A DNA stretch of 64,000 bases. Origin: Dysidea avara. Lineage: Eukaryota; Porifera; Demospongiae; Dictyoceratida; Dysideidae. Location: NCBI RefSeq assembly GCF_963678975.1, contig NC_089272.1:22395399-22459398 (forward strand), in the 5' to 3' direction. This document shows, one piece after another, positions 25,604 through 37,500 of the stretch. Every line of letters begins with the position of its first letter. Within the stretch, counting starts at the first letter, position 1. A model generated the notes under the pieces. It was given only the letters and a program-made list of their open reading frames with translations, was not told the origin of the DNA and searched no databases. The position numbers and the translations under genes are program-made.

Positions 25604-25856
25604 GTTTAAGGAAAAATTAGAAATTCTAAGTTCGGTTAGGGATCATAGAAAAAAAGTAGGGAGACAAGGGAGGTCGCCTATACCTGCAGATATACTAGCG
25701 AACATTTAATCCTAATCCAGTCTATACCCAAGACCAAGACTGAATTAGGGATTAAATATTGACTAGTATATCTGCAGGTGTAAGTGACCTCCCTTGTTTC
25801 CCAACTTTTTTCTATGATCCCTAATCGAACTTAAAATTTCTAATTTTTCCTTGAAC
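25604..25856. mobile_element. Foldback MITE of the TAGGGATCA family
   Basis: Arms of about 115 bp: GTTTAAGGAAAAATTAGAAA then TTAGGGATCATAGAAAAAAA on the left, with the complement ending TTTTCCTTGAAC on the right. Related half copies are at 30360-30480 and 47500-47690. Confidence 0.85.
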
Positions 25857-25899
25857 TTGTTTGTTTACTTTTTTGTAACATTATTATGACTGGCGAACC

Positions 25900-26181
25900 C
25901 ACGCATGCCGCATCAAAAGAAAGGATGGTGCCAGAATTAATGTTTTCATCTGTACGCGTGCCCTAGCTATCAAAAACTGCTTCGAAAGTGCAGTGGCCTT
26001 TATGCTTCACTTTCCACTGTTCAGCCTGTTACACAGCACTACAGACAAAAAACAGAAGAAGTGCCTCTGCAACAATCCAGTCACCACGAAAATATGACGA
26101 TTCGCACGCCCCAACTATCAATTACTGCCTCGAAAGTGCAGCGGCCATTACGTTTCGCTTTCAGCTATGTTCAGCCCATTA
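25900..26181 (+). repeat. Direct duplication of about 145 bp next to the IS630-like element
   Basis: 25970-26035 and 26113-26180 are diverged copies (shared TATCAA, CGAAAGTGCAG, GGCC, TTCAGCC). Possibly the end of another element in which the IS630-like transposon landed. Confidence 0.5.
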
Positions 26182-26276
26182 CAGAGGATTGCAAAATGTT
26201 ACAACGGATACTGTATATATATCATATTGACCTATTTACTTGTAAGCATGTCCTAGGAGCTTTGGTTACGAGCGAA

Positions 26277-27176
26277 ATGGCGGGAACCCGTACCAGTGTT
26301 TCAACAGGAAATCTACAAATGGGTTTATCTAACTTATTGCTATCATTGGGAACTCTACCACAATCAAGTGCCATTGTTCCAGCGTGAGTTTGTCTCAATC
26401 CCCATCTAAATACACTTTCTTGTTTCGCTTTGTCAACCCAAAGAAGAAGAGCGATTTCACTTTGAGAAATTGGCATGATATGGATGAAAAGTTTTCATCA
26501 ATATGGTATTTGAGGTTTAAATTAATGGTTACTTTTCCCAAAAGAATTTTCGGATACAGCTTCTACGAATTTTCAAGTAGGATACCTAGAACCTCCCAAC
26601 CAGGCGAAGCAGTGGCTGTGTGATGATAGGGATATTCGTAAGATGTACACAGAATTTCCATCTGGCTCCAGGATAACATTCTGGTGTGAAGTCCCCACAC
26701 CTAAAGAGGACAGCGGAGAACCACCTTCAAAGAAGCGAGCCCAGAGAAAAAAGAGATGACCTGCAGGATATAGTTGACAAATTAAAGGAGAAACATCCTG
26801 ACATGGAGAATGTAAAGTTACGATTGTAGGCTAAGTTGGTTCAAAGTGGCCATCATGATGACACACCCCCAAACATCCCACTGATTACAGACAAAGTTGT
26901 GGGTAACTCTAAAAAAACTGCCAAAGAAGGGGTGGCGAGTATAGTTGCAGAAGCAGCTACGGCTATTGTTAAAGCCTGTAATCCACCTAGATCTCCTGTT
27001 CAGAGTTTGGATTGCGACAGTAGTGGAAAGGGAATCTCCCCTCTGAAAGCTGTTTCACTTCGTAGAAGCTGTTTAGAACACCAAAGGAGCTTTATGAAGA
27101 TAGTGTGTTGTCAAAGGAAGAGTTTGAAGAGGAAAAGGACCGTATACTACATATGCTGAGGGGATTGGGTAAATAA
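26277..27176 (+). pseudogene. Accessory protein gene of the IS630-like transposon
   Basis: Starts MAGTRTSVSTGNLQMGLSNL at 26277. Frameshifts and stops follow, but consistent blocks continue: FSSIWYLRFKLMV then FGYSFYEF (about 26500-26570), WLCDDRDIRKMYTEFPSGSR (26611-26670), ITFWCEVPTP, a basic KKRAQRKKR, DIVDKLKEKHPDMENVKLRL (26769-26828), and a C-terminus ELYEDSVLSKEEFEEEKDRI ending LRGLGK with TAA at 27174. I know this layout only as an accessory open frame beside such transposases in invertebrate genomes; its role is unknown. The C-terminal charged helix resembles SHOCT-like tails. Confidence 0.6.
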
Positions 27177-27285
27177 ACCTATAAACACTAATATTAACCA
27201 AGTTGTTCATTTGTTGATTTTTTTGTTTGTGGAGTAGCTACGATGGCATGTATGTTCATATGCGTGTGCATGTGTAGTCAAATAT

Positions 27286-28243
27286 TCAATTGCAACCACA
27301 ATGTAATACCCAAGCTTTACAGTCTTCATTACTTATACAATTAAATGCTCCTGAAACTGCTGTTTCAACGTCAAAGTTATCCCAATTCTCTTCATTTGCT
27401 TTAAGTACAGACTTCACTTTACTAAAGGCTTCCTCTATTGGGTTAAGATCTGGACTAAACGGTGGCAGATAGTACACCAATAACCTTGCTTGCTCCAAGT
27501 CTTGTATGACATCTCCTGTATGGTGTATCATGGCTACAATGCTACATGGATTAACTCCATTGAAAGGCTGTAAGTGGGGCAACAAATAAAAATCTGTCAA
27601 ATACATCTGCTGTAACTCCCCTTGCACAAGTTGTAAAATCCATAATTCTATCACATGTCATAGCTGCTATAGTGGAAACATGCTGACCTCTAAACAAAAA
27701 CCTGTGTATAGTAGGAGTGCTACCTTTCATGCTATAGGAAAATTTACGCCTTTGATCTCATTTATCTGATCCCATTTCATCAATGAAGACAAAAAATTCT
27801 GGGTGACTGCTGAAAATAGATATATCTATCAAATACTGGACTCTCAGTAGATCATTCTGTTGAGTTGCAGTCACTGCCATCTTCTGTCTTGTAAGCCCCC
27901 ATTCTTCCAAGTAACGACAAATTCTACCTTCACTGATGTCTATGCCTGTAGCTTGAAATAATTCTTCATTGATCTCTCTGAGGTGGATTCCGGGCTTCTC
28001 AATTACTAGGTCTAGGATGTAGTACTTCCCAATGTCTGACAGTTTTGTTACACTTATGTTTGGAGGATATTTGTTCTTACTTACATCTCCTGTTTGTTCA
28101 AAACGAGTTATAACATTGGAAGGATTCACATTTAAATGTTCAGCTACATCTTTGTGTGCTTTTCCTAGTCCTATCACTTGATATACAATCCTTAAATGAA
28201 TATCTAAGGAGTAGGCAGCAGTTCTGTTCCTTTCACAACTCAT
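27286..28243 (-). pseudogene. IS630/Tc1-like transposase, inactivated
   Basis: N-terminal part from ATG at 28243: helix-turn-helix region (IVYQVIGLGKAHKDVAEHLN, NPSNVITRFEQTGDV), a second winged-helix-like part (GIDISEGRICRYLEEWGLTR) and VFIDEMGSD, the first catalytic aspartate (about 27770). A stop follows immediately, then frameshifts, and from 27654 the C-terminal part with YYLPPFSPDLNPIEEAFSKV, where the Glu of NPIEE is the third catalytic residue. The second aspartate, expected in a MDN-x-SIHH context, is missing: the copy reads SIVAMIHHTGD, so a short deletion removed it. Minus strand, convergent with the accessory gene 109 bp away. Confidence 0.85.
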
Positions 28244-28879
28244 GTCATTTACCTAGCTATTTACAGTGAATATTAGGCACGCTGAAAAACTAACTATACA
28301 GTGACTCAGAATTGAAATTGCCACGTAACATGAAATCACGTGACACGTGATACGCATTCCACTTCCGTAGATGCAAACATTCCGCAATCCTCTGTACATA
28401 GCGTTACAAATGAAGAACAGTGTTAGAATCATTTCTGCAATCAGTCCAGTCACCTAGAGCTGGGCAATGTTTCAATATATTGGCTTGAACTACACAATAT
28501 ATTGTATCGAGGTAAATTATAGAGCCACAATAATATCGTCTAGACAATATAATCGCCAATATCGTCTATATCGCCTAGTTAAATATGGCTAGTGGTTGTG
28601 TTTCTTGCACTTGCTATATAGCTACAAGGAAAGTCAATTTGGTTATGGGAAAATTCTAGCTGTTGGCTGGTACCAAATCACATTCTATGATATAATATGA
28701 TGCAATAATGTGTTATGTAATGTTACTAATCTCACTGCTTGACAAATCTAATTATACTCAATATTTAATCATATCGTGAATATAAGCTTGTCAATATATC
28801 AAATAGCATTATTTTCAGTATCGCCCAGGACTAGTTACCACAGAAAATATGGACAATTTCCATTTACAAACGTGCTGTA

Positions 28880-29545
<666 letters not shown>

Positions 29546-30540
29546 AGGAGAGTATCCTAACTCTCATATACACCTGTAGAAGGGCATATTGTGAAGTTAT
29601 GATGTAACGACAAGATGTTGTGGTTTGTGACATACAAGCAGCCGTAAAGGTGCAAGAATCGTTATCACCTTTTTCCACACTCGTGACGCTCGGAGTAGCC
29701 GCATTCGTGAATGGCCAGGCAAGAAATACCTACAAAGCGGTCTGAACCAATGAAGGATCAATTGTAGTTCGGTGAGAAACACTTAGAGCTGGAGTTAATT
29801 TGGTTGCTAGCAACGTTGTTAGGCACACATTCAATCAATATCATATTCAACTAACGACATCATAGTACTCAATATAATGTCTCTTAAATGATCTGTCAAA
29901 ATGACAGATCAACATGCAACTGTCGGTCATTGGTCCATAATAGTAAGCAGTTCCATACAATGGTTGGTCATTGGTTCATTATAGTAAGCAGTTTCATACA
30001 CAATGACTTTTAGACACTTTTGTTTTGATAGGTCATAATGTCAGAGCATTTTCAATTTGGTCGTTCACTGTGGCTTTTGGGTAGGAAAATGACAGATGAC
30101 AGGCTGTTATAGCTCTACCTTGGCAGTATTGTTTAGAAGCCCAAGAGTGCCTTGAAACAGAGTAGAAAATCTTACTGACTGCCTGCCTTCAGAGAAGCGT
30201 AACTCGACAACAGCTAAGGCTACAGACTTAACTTTTTCATTGCTTGACATACCTTCAGCTCAACAGGTACCTTTTGGCATACTGCAGTAGGTTTTTGCCC
30301 ATTTAGCAGCTTGAAGCTACAATCAGTTGTGCCAAAGTAATTCTAATTTCTCTTTGTACTTGTAGGCTGGCGAATGGATTAAATGTCCACTAGTATATCT
30401 TCAGGTGTAGGCAGCCTCCCTTATTTCATTACTTTTTATTTCTATGATCCCTACTTAGGCTTATATAATTCCTAATTAATACATGCAGCAGTAAATTAAA
30501 AATGCATGCGGGCGCTGATAAAAAACAACAGAAAATAGTG
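29546..30540. repeat. Repeat debris, including inverted family D and a half foldback
   Basis: 30170-30300 carries family D pieces in inverted orientation ('caacagctaaggctaca', 'ccttttggcatactgcagta'); similar pieces are at 47300-47380. 30390-30480 is one arm of the TAGGGATCA foldback (CTAGTATATCTTCAGGTGTA, TCTATGATCCCTACTTAGG). A short duplication 'ggtcattggt(c/t)cat(a/t)atagtaagcagtt' is near 29930 and 29965. Confidence 0.5.
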
Positions 30541-30544
30541 GCCT

Positions 30545-31515
30545 AATGGTTAGGCCATAGTGTTTAGTATACTAGAACTAAAAGTGGTTTTAGTACAGCC
30601 TTTTCTTTTTATAGTAGCTCTAGGAACTAGAACTAAACTATAATTCCATTACAATCTATTGAAAAAACTGGAACTATACTAGAAAAGTGTTGTTTTAAGT
30701 TTTTGAACAAAGTGTTGTTTTAAGTTTTTGAACAAGAACTAAACTAAAATAAATAGCTTTATAGTACTGATGCTAGAACTAAACTAAAACTTTTAGTACT
30801 GCAACTACTAATGCAACTGTTGTCTGAGATTTAGCAGGAGCCTAATTGGTGAACTGACTATCTGGCACATCAAGTTAAAGCCTGACTTAGAAGTACATAT
30901 TAACATACTGTATAAGATGCATGAGTAAGAACAAAGGCAACTTTCCATTACCATTTTGAGTGGCTTGTGACATTGTAGCAACCACTGCCCTGGTGGAAAG
31001 AATAATTTCTTCTGGTAGAGAGGTGACAAGGGAGAAATGAAAGTGCGCAACAGACGAAAACTTAGAGAGATCTTCTTACGCAGAAACAAGAAGTGTATTG
31101 TTTAGGTAGAATGTTTTTTTTAAAATCTTTGATTTAGGTTCTACTTCTCAAAGTGGTATATATAGGATGATAATTCTATTACACCTAGTTAGTGATTTTT
31201 TTTTTTTTTTTTTTTTTTTTTGTAAAAGCAATGAATAAGTATGACAAAGTATATATTCTTAGCATCAGTACTGTACTATAACTAATACTTACTAAATTAC
31301 AGGTACTATAATACTAACTAAAATTGCTTCAGTCATGGATACTAGAACTAATACAAACTATTATTGTTTCTAACAAGGAACACTAGAACTAATACTAACT
31401 AAAACTGTTTTAAACAATGAATACTAGAACTAATACTAACTTAAAATATTTCTGGCAACTGAACTAGAATTGTACTAGAAAATTATACCTGTACTAGAAA
31501 AACACTATTAATAGG
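30545..31515. repeat. Repeat rich in tactagaactaa motifs
   Basis: More than 15 copies of ACTAGAACTAA/AACTAAAACT-like motifs in two clusters (30568-30800 and 31265-31495). The outer edges are possibly inverted (ATAGTGTTT...CTAGAAC at left, its rough complement at right), which suggests a non-autonomous DNA element. Contains poly-T at 31197-31221. Confidence 0.5.
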
Positions 31516-32094
31516 CCACTCCAAATAAATTCTCTGCATGTTTCCAGTCCATTTGTATGCGCATGGGTGGTCCATTTCCATTATAAGATTGGCAGCTTTT
31601 CAAGCCATATTTGCCTGGCACAACCTTAAAAAAATTGTATAAAAACATGTACCTTACTTGTGCAAAAATAACACAAATGTGAAGTTATGCCAACTTGAGT
31701 CAGCATTACTGACATGTGAGCTGACACTGTTACAAGATGGCTTTTACTGAGCCTGTATAGTAGCTATGCAAGAAAACAATGGAAGAATACAGAATAATAA
31801 TGAATATTTACAGCTGACTGTATCCAGATGCAGCCGGTGGGCGGGAAACAGAGAATATATTCGGGGTGGCCTTACCTGAATGCCTCTAGCTAGCAAGACC
31901 AAATCACAGCATGTAAAAAAGCAGAACTTGAAACATCTCAGACAAAATTAACGTCAGTATCATTCCAGTGAATATCGTATAGCTGTATAGTAACACCCCA
32001 TAACAGCAAATAGAAACTTTAGCTACATGCATGGTAGCAATGCTTCAACATGCCAGCAACTCTTCCTCGCCTCTGACTCTGCTTGGGTACGATC
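31516..32094. other. No gene seen
   Basis: No supported coding region or clear repeat. Confidence 0.35.
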
Positions 32095-32395
32095 TAGCGT
32101 CAAGGGGGTGTGTCACTGCAATAGACACTGTACCACGATCTGCGACCGCGGTCAAAGCCGGTTTTCGATTTTGACCGTTAACTTTCATCGAAAATCTGTC
32201 TTGACTACTGACCTGGTTCCGTTTATTTTCGCTATATTTTCGTGTACTACTTACTCGCGAAGCTTTGACCGTGCTGGAAAAACAGTTTGACCGTTGTTCT
32301 TCGTGAAAAATTGGCTTTGTTCATTGACCTTTAGTTTTGACCGTGGTCGCAGATCGTAGAACAGTGCCTATTGGAGTGACACCCCCTTGTAGCGT
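32095..32395. mobile_element. Foldback MITE
   Basis: Left arm AGCGTCAAGGGGGTGTGTCA to CTGCGACCGCGGTCAAA; the complement of the right arm reads ACGCTACAAGGGGGTGTCAC to CTGCGACCACGGTCAAA. Arms are about 60 bp. Confidence 0.8.
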
Positions 32396-32586
32396 GGCCC
32401 TGAGATCGTTTTACCGTTGTAGCTAGCTAGCTAGTTTTAATATGGTCACGCGAGACAAGTATGCACATACAAACCATACCTTCTGGGTGCACTATATCTT
32501 GCCATCACACATACCCACTGTCTACCCTCGTCCAGGCCCAGTTTCCGCCGTTTTGGAAGGCGTTTTATAGAATGTGGGTTGTGGTT

Positions 32587-33107
32587 TATATGTGCGAGGT
32601 CCAAAATTTTGCGAATTTCGCATATATTTTATAACTTACTCAATAGAGTTATCATAACAGATTAACAGCATAAACACAAAGCAAACAGATAAAGTAAATT
32701 AACAAACTAAGACAACTGCTATATACAACTACACACTGGCAAACAACTACATAACCAACCATTACTACTATACAACAGCCCTGATACAACTACTACAGTA
32801 AAAGGGGAATACAAATAACTAAGGGTAGAGGGGATTGTTATCGTCATCAGTCTTGAAGGGCCCAATATCTTAAAATCATTTTAGCATTACTTTGCCACAG
32901 TGCAACAGAAAGTTGTTGTAGTAAATTCTTTCCTGTCAATTTGGGAGGAACACCGCTTCTATGGGGTGGTACGGTCAGCAATAACTTTTAACATTTTGCA
33001 AATTGTTAACTTGCAAAAATTTTTTGCTGATAGACAGACAGAGAAATTGTTCACAATTGTGTCTCGCAGATTTCACACCCACAAAAATTGGACCTCGCAA
33101 CAATATA
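32587..33107. mobile_element. Non-autonomous element with GCGAGGTCCAA ends
   Basis: Left TATATGTGCGAGGTCCAAAA, right complement TATATTGTTGCGAGGTCCAA. Internal sequence has no coding region. Confidence 0.55.
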
Positions 33108-33186
33108 CCCACTGTCCTTTACCCTACTTACATTAATAATTAGTGACCTTCAACAACACCCTGTGCATTGTAGCAAGAGTACAACT

Positions 33187-33869
33187 CAAAAATGGGGTGT
33201 ATCCATTCACTGGACTGCTGGATTAGTTTCTTTTTCAATAACCTTCTTTCAATAACCACACGACCATTACTTTAACCACATGCTCAGGGTTCTCAGTGTC
33301 TTGTCTTGCATGTTAGAGGCACATACAGTTAACTAGTCTATTTTTAGTATGGTATGATAAGTTCATAATCAGTAAGTTGAATTCTTAAATACACTTACTA
33401 GTTACTACATGTAAAGATACAGCCTTACCTCTAGTAGTGTATGCATTGGGAAGCGTTTCTCTTGCTAACTGAACACTGCACTTGTTGCTATTTAATTTTA
33501 AAACAGAGGAGATGGTCACTCTATAGTGAATATGCAAACTACAGAAAGACTAGATGATGCTACATTATTTCAATATAATTGCAGGTGTAAAACTGACTCT
33601 ATGTTATGTTAAAGTGTGTTACTTTACAAAGACAGACAGATGTGTTTAGCAGTGTTAACAGTGCACAGTATCATTGCTGGTAAGCAAATGATACATTTGT
33701 GAAAACGAACTACACTGAGGTTTGGTGTAGTTTTTTTTTGTTAATAAGTTTCATGTCTTGTGGTGAATGGCATGATTTCTAAAATACTTCTGTGGTTAAG
33801 TCTGGCTACAAAACAAATTTTTTTGAGTCCAGTAGTCCAGTTCAATGAATGGATACACCCTCAAAATTG
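33187..33869. mobile_element. Non-autonomous element with long inverted ends
   Basis: Left end GGGTGTATCCATTCACTGGA then CTGCTGGATTAG; right end complement GGGTGTATCCATTCATTGAA then CTGGACTACTGGACTC. Related fragments are at 18770-18975, 25385 and 58848. Confidence 0.65.
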
Positions 33870-34071
33870 TGCACTGTGTTCTGATTTTAAGCATAAACAG
33901 GTTGCAGTTAACTGTCACGCATAACCCTTGGACATAATTGAATATTTCATTGTGGGCAGATAATGGAATTTACTGGACAGTTATGAGCAACTGTACTGTA
34001 GCTAGTCATTTTCTCTATGGTTGAGAGATCAACAATATCCATGTGCAATCACATAATGTACACCTACCACA

Positions 34072-34231
34072 TGCATGCTATCCATGTACATGTTCATGAA
34101 TAATACCAAAGTGTCAAGAACAAGTATGTGCTAAACTATGCTTGTATGCTACTGCATGCATGCTATCCATGTACACGTACACGAACAACACCAAAGTGTC
34201 AAGAACAAGTATGTGTTAAACTACGCTTGTA
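34072..34231 (+). repeat. Two-copy tandem repeat of about 80 bp
   Basis: Both units contain CATGCTATCCATGTACA and CCAAAGTGTCAAGAACAAGT with few differences. Confidence 0.85.
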
Positions 34232-34391
34232 CTGTGACAGCACATCAGAAAATCCAGTTATGCCTTATAAGAAATTCTATGCACACAGTTAATTACCCTA
34301 CAATGAACAATATACACATTGGTTGGTAAATTCCCTTCAAAATTCCAACTGTGACTAACTTTTCTCATTATATAATTAACACTAATTCTTT

Positions 34392-34576
34392 TCAGTCATC
34401 ATACATGTAGTAAACATTTTGAGCTGTCAGAAAACAATTGTTGAGAGAATGTTTTAGTTTTTCATAACAAAGTAGAGTGGCCACCAGATGAGATGGCAGG
34501 TAATGGAGCTTGTGTTGGAACATATCCATATGGTCCACAATAAACTTCATACAGCAAGTAGATAGTGGTTTTATTC
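34392..34576 (-). CDS. Kelch gene exon 5 (last)
   Basis: Acceptor CACATTTATAG; 185 nt to TGA at 34394-34392. Encodes IKPLSTCCMKFIVDHMDMFQ, HKLHYLPSHLVATLL and ends VYYMYDD. The link to exon 4 rests on matching phase over a 4.4-kb intron that contains the pogo-like element, so this exon is the least certain. Confidence 0.65.
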
Positions 34577-37500
34577 CTATAAATGTGAGAGAAGTATACA
34601 TTCAGGTAACTGCATTACAGCACTCAAAGTATCATTAGGCCACTATTTAATGATTTTCTGCTTTTTATCAGTGCCTGCATGCACTTCCCAATTATTTGAG
34701 ATTTAACGATTATTTCATCTGACTAACCAAATATTGAGGATGTGCAGTTCAGTTTTAAAGATTGCTGCACTAGTACAGTAGCTACCTTACACAATGTAGC
34801 CCAGAGAATGTGAAAGATTGGTGTAATGAAGTTTGCAAGTAAAAGGTTGATCCTTGAGTGGAACTGATCAAGTGATGAAGGACAACTACCGTATACCCGG
34901 AAATTTTCGTGCTACGTAATTTTCATGGTTACTTAAGCTACCGTGAAAATTTATCACGTGAAAATTTGGGTCTCTGTGGTTACGTGAGCGTTATTAAGGA
35001 GACACGGAGATTCAACACGTGTAACCTCGTGTGTACCAGAAGAAATGTTGGCAACGTTTACTCTCCATAATAATTACACTGCTATTCGTGGATATCACGT
35101 CTACAAGGACGTTTGGCCAAATCCTTTCATGGGTGAAATTGTGCGTTGTGAACGCGAAGAAAGAAATGATCACGACCCCTATGCTGTGGTGCTAAAGAAA
35201 GCTGGTACTGGTACAGTGGGTCATGTTCCTCGTACAATTTCGTGCATTTGCATCCTTTTTCTAAGGCAGGGTGGCAATATTTTAGCCTCTGTGACTGGAC
35301 CACCAAGATACTCTGTTGATTTAGTGCAAGGTGGTGTAGAAATACCCTGCATGTACAGATTTACAGGTGGAAATAAAGAAAGCCCATTACCGGCTTAATT
35401 CTGAACATTCAAGATGGTCTTGGTGGAATTGAAGGTGCATATGCAATGCATGTTAGAAAATTCTTAAAACTCGTGTTCTTTAGTTGCAGATACTGACGGT
35501 GTTAATGACAAGTCTGACAAAGATAGTCCAATGATCCAAATGACAGTTGATACAACATCTACATCTACTAGTATGCCTTGTGTAGCTACGCTGGTAAAAA
35601 CTGAGCCAGTAGACAATGACTTTCCTCCAGAACCACAAGAGAGCAATGTCACATGGGTTAAGATTAAAGATACATCTTTGACTACTGTTGATAAACATTT
35701 GTTGACCATTAGTGAGAAGCTCTCCGATAAGCATATCAATGCAGCTCAGAGACTACTAAAGATGACCTTTCCCAAAATTAATGGATTACGATTAACCTTG
35801 TTGCAAGATAAACCACATAAAGAATCAACTGAAAATGCTATACAGATTTTTCATATTGAAGGAGACCACTGGGTTTGTGCTACAACCATAGGGGCTTCAG
35901 GAAAGAAAGTCCTAGTATACGATTCAGCTGATATCAGATGGAGTGATCAAGCTGTTTCTTTTGTTAGAAAACAATTTCGATGCGCAGCCAGCAATATTAC
36001 TGTTCTAAGAAATGTTCAGAAACAGCAGGGAGGACATGAATGTGGATTATATGCAATTGCCAATGCATATGGTAAGGACCCGATAAAGATGACCTACGTA
36101 TAAAGAATCGGCAATGCGTGATCAGCTCGTCCACTGCTTGTCAGAATTGAAACTTGAAGTATTCCCAACTACCCCATAAAATTATGAACTCTGAACTTTG
36201 TACATAATTCTTATTAATGTCTCATGTAATTATAGCTAGTCACAATTTCTAAATTTACAGTCAAGGTTACAGCACTGGTATTTATACTGAAGCTACACAT
36301 GAAGATAAGGTTTCAGTAATTCCAGCTTCAACAAACCCATTCTTTATAAAATCATTCTGCTCCACATATGCACAGGCCTCCGTAAGCCATTTAAATCCAA
36401 GGGGTTTTAACTGGCTAAGCTTCAAATCAATCACATTGCCATCTTCAGTTGTAGCATTTTTTACTCTCTTCTCAACTTCCTTAGAATACCAGTGATGAAA
36501 TTGTCTTTTCATCTGATCTTTCAGTGGCTTATTAACGGCTAGATCAAGCGGCTGCAGCCGATCTGTGCAATTGGGAGGAACCTCTACTGCAAGGATGTTG
36601 TTTTACTCCAAAACTTTCAAAAAGTTAGGTGTTGTCTGGCCTTTGAAGGTGTCAAACAGTACAAGACAAGAATGTGTCTGACCAAGCTTCAATTCTGCAC
36701 GCTTCGCATTTACATACGGTATCAAAATGTTGTGCAAGTACTCCAACATAGTCTGTTCATTAGACCAGTGGTTCTCAGTGTAGGTCAAATACCAATTTTT
36801 GGGATATGCAACTTTGGGTAAACAAGCTGGGATTTTACCGGCATAGATCACCTGGGTAGGAAGTAATTTACCACTCATTGTACATGTCAGCAATACAGTG
36901 ATCTGACGCTTGTCATCCAGACCAGCAATTTCGACTCGCTTGGACCCCTTTTCAGCAAATGTCCAGTCTGATACTGGCACATACTTTAGGCCAGTCTGGT
37001 CCCAATTAATGATGAGGTCTTCAGGAATATCTTCCATTATTACCATGGAACAAATATCTGATAGATACTGCTTCTTGACCTTCTCAAAATCTGTTGGAAG
37101 TATTTTGGCTGTGGTTGTCCCCTTTCGCTTGACCATGTTCATCCTTTCCAAAAACCGTGTTGCCCAGCTTTTAGTTATATCTATATGGCCACCATTTTCA
37201 GCGAGAACATTGGCATCGTGACTCACAATTACACCCACAGCGGTAGCCATTACAGTTTGTGTATTGACAACAGACCTTTGTCACGCTGGAGTTTCACGAA
37301 TGATTTTACCTCGTCTTCCCACTTTTCTCCAAGAAGAAGGGGCCTTCCTCGACGCTTTGATGGTAGCACTTCGATTTGGACTGGCAGGGCATCACGTTTC
37401 CTGCCCTGACTCTGGATACGAAGTTCTCTGAGATATAGATTCTTCCATCCATGCACAGTACAGCCAAGTGCAACGTCGCACTTGCTCGCACATACAATTT

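Larger units (their letters stand above)
26182..28394. mobile_element. IS630/Tc1-like DNA transposon with two convergent genes, degraded
   Basis: Terminal inverted repeats CAGAGGATTGCAAAATGTT (left) and CAGAGGATTGCGGAATGTT (right, complement) with a TA dinucleotide directly outside both ends (26180-26181 and 28395-28396). The 2.2-kb interior holds a plus-strand accessory gene (26277-27176) and a minus-strand transposase (27286-28243), meeting tail to tail. Both are broken, so the copy is inactive. Confidence 0.85.

Noticed and set aside
35464-35739. Minus-strand frames opposite the Ulp1-type region
   Set aside because: Shadows of the protease coding strand, which carries the catalytic motifs.
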